A stretch of 64,000 bases of DNA from Fuerstiella marisgermanici (GCF_001983935.1 NZ_CP017641.1:3782001-3846000), one strand, 5' to 3'. Numbered from the stretch's first letter, positions 48,186 to 57,807 are shown. The notes: a model not told the origin generated them from the sequence alone. Translations and numbers: made by a program.

Positions 48186-49058
48186 GCGGAACGAATGCGG
48201 AGAATAGTGATTCGGCAATTCAGCATCTGCCAATCGCCTTTTCAGCATGCACCGGACGTCGGCCGCTGTCATTGCGGAAGTCGTCAGTCGTTTCGTTTTT
48301 CCGATGGCTGTCCGTAGCAACGCATGTCCCGGATCTGTGCCGCTCAGTCGAACGAGGTAGGCATTAATAAACTCGACCAGCTCATAGCGGATCGGAATGC
48401 TGCGTACCTTTCCCCTCTTTTCGTGCAACTGGAGCGTTGGCTGGGTTGCATGAATCCGCAAGTCCGCGATACGCAGTTTTACGATCGCCCCGACGCGGGC
48501 CGCTGTGAATGCCAGTAAAGCGATCACCAACCGATCTCGAAGCCCAACCAAATGCGAAACGTCAATCGACTTGATTAACTTCCGAACTTCCGTCGGCGGA
48601 ATCTCTATCGTCTTTCCTTCTGACGACGACGTCCGTTCACCGCGAACGGTTAAGGCCGGGTTAAGCACGATCACGTGGCGATTCACCATACGGTCAAAGA
48701 AATGCCTCAGCGCCGACAGGTGTAATTTCTTCGTTGTCGACGATACGTCAAGCTGATCGAAATATCGCCCAACGTGAGCGGGCGTGATCATCGCCAAAGT
48801 CTGAACATCTGATTGCACAAAGCTCAGAAACCGCCCCACCGCCTGTCGATAGGCCCGACGCGTATGGGGGTTACGAATATCCGCATGAAAGAACTCGTCA
48901 ACCGCAAACGCCGCCGCGGCCCCTGAGTTCGCCAACACTTCACAAAACACCAAGCTATCATGCCGACGCTTCGGCACGCTCAGCAATTGCCCTTTCGAAT
49001 CACCACTTCCTTGACTCGGCAAGCAGTTCCTCGCTACCTCAAACAAATCCTCGCTCAT
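48186..49058 (-). pseudogene. 5' part of the interrupted tyrosine recombinase
   Basis: ATG 49058 is preceded by AAGGAAGGGG. The fragment encodes 291 codons: binding domain (ADIRNPHTRRAYRQAVGRFL), catalytic Arg (FTAARVGAIVKL), Lys (LHEKRGKVRSIPI) and SPHSFR, the HxxR motif. After this Arg the reading enters the element end and continues with unrelated residues to 48063. The missing part lies at 43263-43415. The intact gene would encode about 340 residues. Confidence 0.88.
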
Positions 49059-49284
49059 CCCCTTCCTTGGTTGATAACATCACCACCTGCTCGGCCCACC
49101 AAGCATTCCATTCACTCACCCAGCAGCTCAACAATCCACCACCGGCGGCATTCCCACTTTGCCACCGATAATCTCTTTTGTCGACGGTAATGCGGAAACT
49201 CATATGCGCTGTCAACGGCCTGAATGACCGAACTCACATAGCATCCGATATTTCATTTTGGGCGGACCAACGAGTCGCCGGCAA

Positions 49285-51168
49285 TTACTCTGTCATGTCT
49301 TTGTAACGTTGCTTTGCCCCTGGCTTGATATTGATTCCTTGTGTTGGCAACGCGATCCATTTGCCGTCGATCGGAATAATGAGCGCTAACGAGGAGAGGC
49401 GATCAAATGCAGCTGCGACTGAGTCCGGCCCGCAGGCGGAGTCAAGTCCCTTCGCAACTCGCTCGCGAGTTTCACCTGTCTCTAGCTTTTTTAGAACGGC
49501 GTACTCAACTGAACTCAGCGAAATGCGACTCGCCCTAGCAATTGGGCGTGTGTCGATGACGGTCCCTCTCCCCTCTCTCTCAATCAAGAGTAGATCAGAA
49601 ACTGGGTAACTGGTTTTCCAATCGCGAACGGATCTGACTACACGTTCCCGGTCGTATTCGGGTATTTCAGATGTCTTATCATTGCAGAACAAATACGCAG
49701 CTCGACTAACGTTTACGCCTCTTTCACCACAGTCGCGATAAATGTGGGCGTATGATTCCACTGGGAGGTATTTCTCTGGAGCGGACTCGTACAGCGGGCT
49801 GAATCGATGAATGCTGATTGGCGCGGCGCCCTCCGGCGGCGGCAGATGGGCAAGCAAAGGGATTAGGTCTGGAAGCAGCGAATAGTGCGTTTTGTCTTCA
49901 TCGGGAAAGCCCCAGAGAATGTTCCAGATTGGTCGCAACCCCAACTCACGTGACCATTTCAGCAATCGCAGATTCTGCAGGGCGGAAACGCCTTTGTCCA
50001 TCTGCTTGAGAGTCGAGCTACTCAGGCTTTCAATTCCAGGTTGAAAGAATGTGACACCTGAATCGCGAAGGACCGACATCTGGTCACGAGTAAGATTGGC
50101 CTTCGTTTCGTAAAAAATCTCAAGTCCCAGGTCTTCGTCGATCAGCATCGGTAAGAATGTCTTGAAGTAAGACATGTCAATGATGTCATCCACCATTTGG
50201 ATTTTGCGAACACCGTGCCGTTCGACGAGTTCACGGATTTGATTGACGGCAACCTCGGGGGACTTGCGGCGATAGAACATAGAGTCTTTGTTCAGTCCAC
50301 AAAATGTGCAGTGATGTTTTTGCCCCCACCAACACCCCCGAGAGGTCTCGAAGATCAGAACTGGATTAAGTTCTTCGTTCGTAAAATTGCTCGCCTCCAC
50401 CTGCCTAAAGTAGTCGTCAAAGTGCGGAGCTGGAACTTGGTTTAAATCGCGTACCGGGGCAGCCCAACTAGACTGGAAATCAGGCTCCACCTGACCATTT
50501 GAGCGAAAGTAGAGCCCGGCAATTCCATTCAGTGACTCGCCTTCCTTCATTCGCTGAATCGCTATTGGAAACGCTAAATCACCTTCACCGCTAATCGCCC
50601 AGTCAACATAATCATGCGTTCTCAACAACTCATGTCCCATTATTCCTTCCCAGTTGCTACCTCCGAATGCAATGGTGGCCGATGAGTGAGCTGACTTGAT
50701 TTTCTTTGCGAGAGCGAGTGACGCCACGTTCTGCTGAAACGTGCTGGAGAACCCAATCAGATCGTAGTCTTGCCAGGCAATGCTCTGGAAACAGGATTCG
50801 ACAAACTGGTCAGACTCTTTATGCAGTTTGATAGCGGTTCCTATCAAGTCGTCGTCCCAGTCATCGACCTGCAGCCCACGCGTCTGTTCTACCTGCTTCA
50901 CATGCTCCAGAAACTTCGACATTCGCTCCTCATCGAATCCGTAGAGGGACGACGAGAAGACCCACTCGCCTAAGAGCAGGCTGCTGTCCGGTGCGTTCTC
51001 TGCAAGCTGCTGGTAGCGAGCCACACCAACCTTTGCGGCGTAGTCCAGAGCGAAGTAACGAATTTCGCATTCAATGCTCAATTGTGTCGCGGCTGCACTC
51101 AACAGGCTCAAGCCGATCGAAGGCCAGCGAATTGGCCCGAAAGGCATGTGGATCAGAATGACTTTCAT
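49285..51168 (-). CDS. RiPP maturation radical SAM protein 1 family (B12-binding)
   Basis: A 627-residue protein from ATG 51168. The N-terminal cobalamin-binding-like domain (about 1-200) contains IGFSSTFQQNVASLALAKKI and AFGGSN. The radical SAM core begins near residue 275 with the spaced cluster motif RGCWWGQKHHCTFCGLN (C-x7-C-x2-C), characteristic of the ribosomal peptide maturation rSAM protein 1 family. GGSNWEG, QPGIESLS and WNILWGFPDED are also family-like. The C-terminal about 150 residues form an accessory region. Members modify ribosomally made peptides, often by methylation or epimerisation. The substrate here is unknown. It is 33 bp downstream of a small lipoprotein-like gene, the obvious candidate partner. 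Confidence 0.9.
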   Translation of the reverse strand: MKVILIHMPFGPIRWPSIGLSLLSAAATQLSIECEIRYFALDYAAKVGVARYQQLAENAPDSSLLLGEWVFSSSLYGFDEERMSKFLEHVKQVEQTRGLQVDDWDDDLIGTAIKLHKESDQFVESCFQSIAWQDYDLIGFSSTFQQNVASLALAKKIKSAHSSATIAFGGSNWEGIMGHELLRTHDYVDWAISGEGDLAFPIAIQRMKEGESLNGIAGLYFRSNGQVEPDFQSSWAAPVRDLNQVPAPHFDDYFRQVEASNFTNEELNPVLIFETSRGCWWGQKHHCTFCGLNKDSMFYRRKSPEVAVNQIRELVERHGVRKIQMVDDIIDMSYFKTFLPMLIDEDLGLEIFYETKANLTRDQMSVLRDSGVTFFQPGIESLSSSTLKQMDKGVSALQNLRLLKWSRELGLRPIWNILWGFPDEDKTHYSLLPDLIPLLAHLPPPEGAAPISIHRFSPLYESAPEKYLPVESYAHIYRDCGERGVNVSRAAYLFCNDKTSEIPEYDRERVVRSVRDWKTSYPVSDLLLIEREGRGTVIDTRPIARASRISLSSVEYAVLKKLETGETRERVAKGLDSACGPDSVAAAFDRLSSLALIIPIDGKWIALPTQGINIKPGAKQRYKDMTE

Positions 51169-51201
51169 CGCCAAGGATCAGTTTCCGTTGAAGTTCGCGA
51201 T

Positions 51202-51435
51202 TTAGCCGCGTCGAGTTCCTGCTGGCCCGCCTTCTGTTTCGGGATCCGTCTCTTTCATTTCATCAACGTCAAAATCCAAACCTCTGCTCGTTGGACCTTC
51301 TTCGGCTGCTGGAGCAGCTTGATTTGTATCCGATGAAGGGCTTGTTGTTTCTTCAGATGTGTTCGAGCAAGATATCCCGGTGAGAGTCATCGCGCCAACG
51401 ACAAGGGAACTGAGCCATTTCTGCATCTTCTTCAT
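51202..51435 (-). CDS. Small lipoprotein-like peptide, candidate rSAM partner or precursor
   Basis: A 77-residue protein with a strong site AAAGGAGAAG before the ATG. Residues 1-23 are a signal peptide (KKMQKWLSSLVVGAMTLTG) followed by a Cys in GISCSN, a weak lipobox. The mature part is short, acidic and low-complexity, ending in GGPAGTRRG. No standard RiPP leader (nitrile-hydratase-like) is present. Its position directly upstream of the rSAM maturase makes it the best precursor candidate, but it could also be an ordinary small lipoprotein. Confidence 0.78.
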   Translation of the reverse strand: MKKMQKWLSSLVVGAMTLTGISCSNTSEETTSPSSDTNQAAPAAEEGPTSRGLDFDVDEMKETDPETEGGPAGTRRG

Positions 51436-51577
51436 TTCGCTTCTCCTTTGAGAATCAAATGTCTTTGAGCGGCTGCGAGCTTCGACGTGGACTTCAAGTA
51501 TAGCGTGTGGTCGCCGTCTGCGAAAACAACTGTCGCAACAGAATTTATGGAAGGAAGTTCTTCGGCAAACTGCGTAA

Positions 51578-51895
51578 TTGCGGCGAAAACTTCACGATTC
51601 TCTGCGTTATTGTTACTCCTTCCACGCGGTTGTCGCTCGGATTCAATTAAGTGATGCCGATAAGGATCGACCTGGTCGCTGGGTCAACTTTTGCGCATCG
51701 GCGGCAAGATTGCGTACTTCAGGAGTCACTTTGTATTCTCGCTTTAACAACCGGGCATGCCACCTGAGTATTGTTGCAGAAGGATGCTTTGAGCAGGATT
51801 CCTTGTTTTTCACACCGCAAGACGAAATCCCTGTCAGCGGATGCAACCACGGGTTACTGTATCGAAACGTCAACTTTGTGTTTGGAACGGTTTAA
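51578..51895 (+). CDS. Possible small protein overlapping the caspase start
   Basis: A 105-residue frame whose TAA overlaps the caspase ATG (TAATG), which would suit translational coupling. No ribosome site or family recognised. It could be chance open sequence in the 459-bp gap. Confidence 0.25.
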   Translation: MRRKLHDSLRYCYSFHAVVARIQLSDADKDRPGRWVNFCASAARLRTSGVTLYSRFNNRACHLSIVAEGCFEQDSLFFTPQDEIPVSGCNHGLLYRNVNFVFGTV

Positions 51896-53976
51896 TGAAA
51901 TCATTTGTAGCAAGAAACCGAATCGTAGCACTCTTCATGGTGTTGACTGCGAACTCGCCAATGATCGAGAGCGTCGCAGATGAAAACGCTCGGGGTGCTG
52001 GGATCACTGCTCAGGAAGCAGACGAAGACATCCGGACGCGCTGGGCGTTTCTGATTGGTATCAATAATTATGCGACCATGCCGAAGCTGGATTACTGCGC
52101 ACAGGATATGGAGGGGCTGAGACAAGCCCTTGTCGAACACGGGGGCTACACGGCGAACTGCGTGCGAATTCTTACGGATGGTGAAAAACAGAGCATGCCG
52201 CTGACCAGCGGTATCATTCGAGTTCACTTACGCAATTTGCTGGCACAAGTTCAACACAATGATTCCGTACTGTTTGCATTTGCCGGACACGGTGAAGTCG
52301 ACGGTGCTGACCGTGCCTGGTTGATGCCGTTTGATGGCATTCCCGGTTCAGACGACGACCTCGCCTTGACTGCCATTCCAGTCTCTGAAATCTACAATCA
52401 GATTCAGCAATGCCCCGCAAAGCAGAAGCTGATTATTCTCGATGCCTGCCACAGCGGAGCAACGAGAAGTAATGAAGCGGCGACGCGGTTCTCGCCGGAA
52501 AATCTGCCGAATGGAACGGGCATTATCGAGTTACTTTCCTGTCGGGCGGCTGAATTAAGCTACGAAAGCCCTGAACTACGTCACGGAGTGTTCAGCCACT
52601 TTCTTGCGACAGGGATCGCCGGAGACGCCGACGTACAGGGGGATCAGGACGGCGTTGTTACAGTGGCGGAGCTGTATCAATACTCACACGAACACACAAA
52701 GAAATATGTCGGCGAACGTTTTCGTCAGTCGCAGACTCCGAAGCAACGAGGTGACGTCACTGGTCAGATTCCGATCGCAGTGCGAACAACGACAACACCA
52801 ATGATGTCCGTCGATGACATAATTGCTCGACTTCGTTCCCAGGAGAAACAAAATCGCCTGCCGAAAGGGTTCATGAGCGACGCGGAAGAATGGTTAAGCA
52901 TCGATCCTGAATTTCAGCCGGCAGCGGATATTCGGATTTTGTTGACACTCCTTGGAAAGTCACTGATCAATGTCACGCAGTTTCATCAATTGTCGAAGAA
53001 CTCCTTGGAAAAACTCCGTCTACACATCAAGTCCAGGAAGATCGCCAACCGTCGACAGCTACATGCCGTTATTATCGCCATTGACGACTACGAGCCGCTC
53101 CGGCACAGACTCCGAGGTAGCGTGCGGAGTGGTACGATGGTGCGTGACGTCTTAAAAGCGAGTGCGACGTCCGGGGACTCTATCACAATGTTGACGAATA
53201 CTGAGGCCACCAAAGCGAATGTCACGAAGGCGATTCGCAAGGTGACCTCCGAAAGCAAACCGGGAGACATCGTTGTGCTCTATTTTTCCGGACACGGTGA
53301 CGGGCAGACATATCTAAAACACGACGGAAGTGTCTTCACCGGTGGTGAACTCGAAAGTCGTAAGAGCCAAAACGTATGGGTTCTTTATGATGAGGGCTAC
53401 CTTCTTTCGACGCTTGAGAAGTCGGCTGATCGACTCTTGAGTGTCACAGAGTTGGAAGCGATGTTCGACGGCATGGAAGGCGATTTGATCGTTCTGAGTG
53501 ACAGCGCAGGCATGCATTTCCCGTGGTCGCCACTGTTCGACGAAGAGTCGCAGACTAGTGAACTGCTTCGCAGGCAGCTTGACGTAGAGAGGACATTCGT
53601 CTTCGTGGGCCCCGCCGTGGCTTACACCACGCCCAGACACAAGCACTCAAGCTCCTTCTGTGTCCTTGTCGCCCGTGGTCTCGCGGGGGCAGCGGACACC
53701 GACGTTGCTCGAATCGCTCCACGGATTTTTCCGTTGATGAACGACATGGAAAGGGGCGCCTTGGCATCTCGAACGATTCCAAAGTCTGAGCCGTCGGCAT
53801 GGTTGGAAGTGCAGAACACGGCCCCAGATGGTTTCGTATCAGTGGCGGAATTTGTTGAGTTCTTTCGACTCTACGAAAGGCGTTCGAAAGAGTTTTTCGA
53901 GAGCGACCTAAGGGTCAGTGGACACGTGCGACGTTCTCCAGCGATCTTGTCGCAGGTAGCGGGTGCGGCACCTTGA
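51895..53976 (+). CDS. Secreted caspase-family (C14) protein with two caspase domains
   Basis: A 693-residue protein from ATG 51895, chosen because a signal peptide starts there (KSFVARNRIVALFMVLTA); the frame extends 18 codons further. The first caspase domain (about 45-285) has the catalytic dyad H132 (FAGHGEVDG) and C185 (LDACHSG). The second domain (about 385-640) keeps His467 (YFSGHGDG) but has VLSDSAG where LDACHSG is expected, so Cys is replaced by Ser537. It is likely a pseudo-caspase. C14 peptidases cleave after Arg/Lys or Asp. Function here may be regulated proteolysis at the periplasm or surface (inference). Confidence 0.87.
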   Translation: MKSFVARNRIVALFMVLTANSPMIESVADENARGAGITAQEADEDIRTRWAFLIGINNYATMPKLDYCAQDMEGLRQALVEHGGYTANCVRILTDGEKQSMPLTSGIIRVHLRNLLAQVQHNDSVLFAFAGHGEVDGADRAWLMPFDGIPGSDDDLALTAIPVSEIYNQIQQCPAKQKLIILDACHSGATRSNEAATRFSPENLPNGTGIIELLSCRAAELSYESPELRHGVFSHFLATGIAGDADVQGDQDGVVTVAELYQYSHEHTKKYVGERFRQSQTPKQRGDVTGQIPIAVRTTTTPMMSVDDIIARLRSQEKQNRLPKGFMSDAEEWLSIDPEFQPAADIRILLTLLGKSLINVTQFHQLSKNSLEKLRLHIKSRKIANRRQLHAVIIAIDDYEPLRHRLRGSVRSGTMVRDVLKASATSGDSITMLTNTEATKANVTKAIRKVTSESKPGDIVVLYFSGHGDGQTYLKHDGSVFTGGELESRKSQNVWVLYDEGYLLSTLEKSADRLLSVTELEAMFDGMEGDLIVLSDSAGMHFPWSPLFDEESQTSELLRRQLDVERTFVFVGPAVAYTTPRHKHSSSFCVLVARGLAGAADTDVARIAPRIFPLMNDMERGALASRTIPKSEPSAWLEVQNTAPDGFVSVAEFVEFFRLYERRSKEFFESDLRVSGHVRRSPAILSQVAGAAP

Positions 53977-54071
53977 ACTGCGTTAGGTTCTGGTCATTCG
54001 GCGGTCAGCATTGTTGTGGTGGTACTGGAAGTGGCTAACCGTGTCCGATTCTCTGAATCGGACAAAAACGT

Positions 54072-55139
54072 CTATTCGAGCAGCTGCAAGACTGCTTCCC
54101 GCAGATCCTGATCTTCTGTTGTGTCTGCGAACCGATTCCACATCTCTTTTGCCGCCGACTCGGAGTCACCTTCTGATTGAGCCAACAGTGCGCGATTGAG
54201 CCAGGCGTTCGCAAATTCCGGGTGCGATTTCGTGACGCCGATCAGTATGGATTTTGCTCTTTGCGTGAGTTCATCGGCGTCCGGTTCGAGAAGAAATTCC
54301 GCCTGCTGAAGCAACAGAACGGCTTCAAGGTTTCGTACTTCAGGAGCCTCTGGGTATTTCTGCCTCAGCGCCTCTAGCGCCTGGCGAGCCGGAGCGAACG
54401 TTCGTTCATTCGCCTCGAGAGTATCGTCGTCTGCGTTGTACCGGAGTTGACAGTCCGTAATCAGTCGAAACACCTCCTCAACGGATTGCTGAACGGAAGT
54501 TTCACTATGTGCTACAGATTCAGCCGTTGCAGATTTCCATCGCGTCGATAGAGAGGCAACGGAGCTTGGGTCGACTGAAGCGTCCAGGCTCTTTGGTCGG
54601 GTCAGGCTCATGACGATTGTTGAGATCATTCCTTGAGTTAATTTTCCCGCGAAGTAGGGAGAGGTGCGAGTCGCCGCCAGAGTCATTCCCTGCTCTTTCT
54701 GACTGACAAGATTGTAAGATGTCTGTGTTTCCAGCGAGCTTGAAAGTGAGGCGACCTCAGACTGAAGCGACATTCTTCCGGATCGCTCCATGGTCGCCCA
54801 GCCGACGGCCAGGCAGCCAATAAGCAAACTTGCCGCCGTGGCATATTGGTAAAGTGACTGATGTCGCGCCGCAGCCACCTGGCCACCCACGTGAGGTTCT
54901 GGTGAAGCGACTTCGGGCAGGACGTGATCGCGTTCACCGATCACGGATTCTTTCATCGCCACAAAGCACTCCAGGGCGGCCCGACTGTCTGCAATCAACG
55001 CCTCGGCTTCGATCTGTTCCTGGGGAGACAATCTTCCTTCGGCAAAAGCAGCCAACAGATCCATGTCGATTTCCGAGTCATCAGTCATCACGTCTCGTTG
55101 CCACTGTTCGTTAACGATGTCACGCCACATGATGGCCAT
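54072..55139 (-). CDS. Anti-sigma-like membrane protein with TPR region
   Basis: A 355-residue protein (ATG 55139, or Met18). The N-terminal about 90 residues resemble a planctomycete anti-sigma-type region (DLLAAFAEGRLSPQEQIEAEALIADS). A membrane segment follows at about 134-153 (ATAASLLIGCLAVGWATM). The C-terminal half contains helical TPR-like repeats (EALRQKYPEAPEVRNLEAVL and following). It lies 132 bp downstream of the ECF sigma gene on the same strand, so it probably binds and regulates that sigma factor. Convergent with the double-caspase gene. Confidence 0.77.
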   Translation of the reverse strand: MAIMWRDIVNEQWQRDVMTDDSEIDMDLLAAFAEGRLSPQEQIEAEALIADSRAALECFVAMKESVIGERDHVLPEVASPEPHVGGQVAAARHQSLYQYATAASLLIGCLAVGWATMERSGRMSLQSEVASLSSSLETQTSYNLVSQKEQGMTLAATRTSPYFAGKLTQGMISTIVMSLTRPKSLDASVDPSSVASLSTRWKSATAESVAHSETSVQQSVEEVFRLITDCQLRYNADDDTLEANERTFAPARQALEALRQKYPEAPEVRNLEAVLLLQQAEFLLEPDADELTQRAKSILIGVTKSHPEFANAWLNRALLAQSEGDSESAAKEMWNRFADTTEDQDLREAVLQLLE

Positions 55140-55271
55140 CCGATTCTTTTGTGTTTTGCTCTGAGCCAGTCATGAAGAATACTTCTTACGATAGAAGTGA
55201 GAATTGCTCATCGCCAAATCGAAATTCAACGAACCAAGCGTTTCTATATTGCTGACAGAAATGCCTGAGCG

Positions 55272-56336
55272 TCAATCGTTTTCAAGATATTGTCGAAGAA
55301 AGCTCTCGACGAAATCTCGAAGAATTTCGGGGTCGGTTGCCTGATTTTCAATCGTCTGCGGTTGATCCAGCAACTGGAAGTGCATCAGAAAATCCAAGAC
55401 AAATTGCTGGACTGTCGTTTCTTTCAGGTTCGTATGCTCAGAAAATTTGCGGATCGCCTGAGCCGTACTTTCGGCGACAGTTCGGCGAGCGGCTCCGAGA
55501 TTTTGACTAACCGCCGCTGCCGTACAGTTGAGTAGTCTTGCTACCTCGTTCTGCGGCTTGCGAACAAGGTACACCAACTGGAACGCAATTCTTTGCCGTG
55601 GAGAGAGTTCCTTTACGGCGTCAGAAACGGCGTTTAGCAGTGGCGTCGCCAATGCGGATAGCTCAGGCGGTATTGACGCCGCTGAAATCTCCGGAGCCAC
55701 TGGATCGAGCATTCCACTTTCGCCCTGATTCAGACTAACGTTGATTTTGTTGGCGGCTTTCGCTGTTTCGTTAATCGCGAGGTTTCTCGCGATTCCACAA
55801 AGCCAAGTGCGAAGGCAAGATCGTCCACGGAACTCTTCAATCCTCGGCAAGCCACTTTCGCCGGCAGCAAAGACGTGCGACGGTAGATTGTCGAGTACGC
55901 TGTCGGTTGCACGGTTCTGCCCAGAATGCTTCAGCGTCACTGCACGAACATCGTTTTGGATCAAGTTCAGCAACGCCTTTGCGGCGACGTTATCTTTACG
56001 GACAGAGCCAGCCCATTTCACGTCTGCCAGAGAAAGTGTTTGAGCATAGGCATCGATGTCAGTCTGTGGCTTGTACTTGCGAAATCCCGAATCGACGATG
56101 CGGTAGGTGTGTGGGTGCAGTTCACTTTGGCCGATAGTCATTCCGACGGCGTTATCTGAAACCGCTGCCCCCTTTGACTGCCGCGAGTCCACTTTGATGC
56201 CGAGACGTTCATTCACGTTGGCCTTCATTGCCAGGAATTCTGCCCCCAGCAATCTTTCGTTTCGCTGAACGAAGTTTGACTCCTCAACGTTCTGTTGTTC
56301 GATTTCGTGCATCGGATTCTTCGCCACCACAATCAA
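55272..56336 (-). CDS. ECF-type sigma factor with long N-terminal extension
   Basis: A 354-residue frame; starts further inside are possible. The sigma-2-like part is around 115-205, with LRTWLCGIARNLAINE. The sigma-4-like part is around 240-300 (LSPRQRIAFQLVYLVRKPQNEVARLLNCTAAAVSQNLGAARR). The first about 110 residues have no family I recognise, and the C-terminus is also extended. It follows the trypsin-like gene by 18 bp and precedes the anti-sigma-like gene. It is expected to direct RNA polymerase to a small regulon, possibly including this cluster (inference). Confidence 0.83.
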   Translation of the reverse strand: MIVVAKNPMHEIEQQNVEESNFVQRNERLLGAEFLAMKANVNERLGIKVDSRQSKGAAVSDNAVGMTIGQSELHPHTYRIVDSGFRKYKPQTDIDAYAQTLSLADVKWAGSVRKDNVAAKALLNLIQNDVRAVTLKHSGQNRATDSVLDNLPSHVFAAGESGLPRIEEFRGRSCLRTWLCGIARNLAINETAKAANKINVSLNQGESGMLDPVAPEISAASIPPELSALATPLLNAVSDAVKELSPRQRIAFQLVYLVRKPQNEVARLLNCTAAAVSQNLGAARRTVAESTAQAIRKFSEHTNLKETTVQQFVLDFLMHFQLLDQPQTIENQATDPEILRDFVESFLRQYLEND

Positions 56337-56354
56337 TGTTTCGAGCGTCGGCCC

Positions 56355-57719
56355 TTAATCCGCAATCCATGCGTCTTTAATTTGCCGAAGCCCTTCAACC
56401 CAACCTGCGAAATCCTTTTCTGCAGCTACTAGATCAAACAGTTTTTCCGAAATGGCTTGGCCTTGGAAAGGGCTCACATTCCACGAAGTGCCGACCAGCG
56501 TATACTTCGTATCGAATACGCCATCGCTGTCTTCGTCACGAAGAATAAGGTCGAATGTGCCATTCGTATCCGAGTCATACGCAACCGTGACTGTGGGAAT
56601 TGCGTACATCGAAAAATGCGGAATCCACCCATCTTCACTAGCATCATCGCCAAGCTTGTTAATCTCAATCTTGGGTGCGAGATTTAGTCGGATCGCCACA
56701 GACAGAATTGGTCCATCCTCAGCCTTGCCAATAACGGCATCGATTACTCCATCCTCATTTTCGTCTTGCCCGTATTGAGACAATCCATTGGTGTCCAGAG
56801 GGGAAGGGGCCATCATGACGGCGGTTTTAGGCTTCTGGTCGAGAAATGTCTTTAATTCTTCGAGATGCACGTGAAGCGAAAGAGACGTTGCGCCAGCGTC
56901 GCGATAAGCCACCGTCACACCAATTACCTCACCGTCGGAATTCAGAAGTGGGCCACCCGAATCCCCGGGATGAATGTCCAGATTCGTCTGGAACATCTTC
57001 GCTTCGCTATCGAGCATCTGTTGTTCGATGAGCTTTCGATCGGCGTCGGAACGCCCAACCCTCATAGCCACCTGCCGCGCGATCTCTCGGCCGGCACCCG
57101 TCACATCTCCGGACCGCACAGACCACATTCGTCCAATGCCTGGGCAGCCAATTGCGACACAGCCCTCGCCAGGGCGCGGTAAAGTTGTGGAGAGTCTCAC
57201 GTACGGAAATTTCTCAGCAGGTGACTTAGGCTCAAGCTTTAGCAAGGCCAGATCCCGCTTCTCGTCGAATGCCCAGACGACGGCGTTCCCGGCGTCGTAC
57301 GGAGAATCCATCCAACCTTCTTCGTCCAATTTTCCACGCAGGATATTCATCGTATTGGCTTTTCGCTTCGGATCGTAAACCGCTCCATCGACCACGTGAT
57401 GGTTCGTGACAATCCAACCGTCCTCACTGATCAAAAAACCAGTTCCCGAACCTGAGTCGTTCCTGACCATAACAACTGCCGGAGCAGCCGCTTCGTAGAT
57501 ATCAACACCAATGCCGCGTGGATGCACATTGGTGGCGGCAGGCTGCTCACCAACCGCTGTCTTCGCAACTCCACCGATCCTGAGAAACACATTGGAAGGC
57601 CGCAAGGTAAACGGAGCTGGGGTTGAAATACCCTTCAGCGATTTATCACCTGAATAGCACGGGATGCCAACGGTGAGGCAAAGTGTGCCAATGACCAGGA
57701 AACGATAGAAGCCGCTCAT
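56355..57719 (-). CDS. Exported trypsin-like (S1C/HtrA-type) serine protease
   Basis: A 454-residue protein with an N-terminal signal or anchor (FYRFLVIGTLCLTVGIP). The protease domain covers about 70-300, with the complete triad H108 (TNHHVV), D156 (RDLALL) and S254 (HPGDSGGPLL). No PDZ domain is evident. The C-terminal about 130 residues contain acidic DxNxDG-type loops (DENEDGVIDAVIG, DSDGVFDTKY) that may bind calcium. First gene of a unit with the sigma factor (18-bp gap) and anti-sigma-like gene. It could be a sensor protease releasing the sigma factor, or an effector (inference). Confidence 0.88.
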   Translation of the reverse strand: MSGFYRFLVIGTLCLTVGIPCYSGDKSLKGISTPAPFTLRPSNVFLRIGGVAKTAVGEQPAATNVHPRGIGVDIYEAAAPAVVMVRNDSGSGTGFLISEDGWIVTNHHVVDGAVYDPKRKANTMNILRGKLDEEGWMDSPYDAGNAVVWAFDEKRDLALLKLEPKSPAEKFPYVRLSTTLPRPGEGCVAIGCPGIGRMWSVRSGDVTGAGREIARQVAMRVGRSDADRKLIEQQMLDSEAKMFQTNLDIHPGDSGGPLLNSDGEVIGVTVAYRDAGATSLSLHVHLEELKTFLDQKPKTAVMMAPSPLDTNGLSQYGQDENEDGVIDAVIGKAEDGPILSVAIRLNLAPKIEINKLGDDASEDGWIPHFSMYAIPTVTVAYDSDTNGTFDLILRDEDSDGVFDTKYTLVGTSWNVSPFQGQAISEKLFDLVAAEKDFAGWVEGLRQIKDAWIAD

Positions 57720-57807
57720 GCGAATGACCTTGAAGATGCGGTGGTGAGTTAAGGGTGAAACAGATCGGCATTGGCACGTTGCGAGTTACGTGCGCCGGCG
57801 CCGCCAG

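Larger units (their letters stand above)
43416..48187. mobile_element. RIT-like element with four tyrosine recombinases
   Basis: A 4.77-kb unit with matching inverted ends, inserted at the Arg codon of the HxxR motif of a host tyrosine recombinase. It carries three minus-strand recombinases joined by two ATGA overlaps, the hallmark of recombinase-in-trio elements, and a fourth on the plus strand at the other end. Only two or three bases (CGG-like) are shared at the outer junctions. The left end has about 25 extra bases relative to the right, including a 20-bp palindrome. Exact borders are uncertain by a few bases. Confidence 0.78.
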
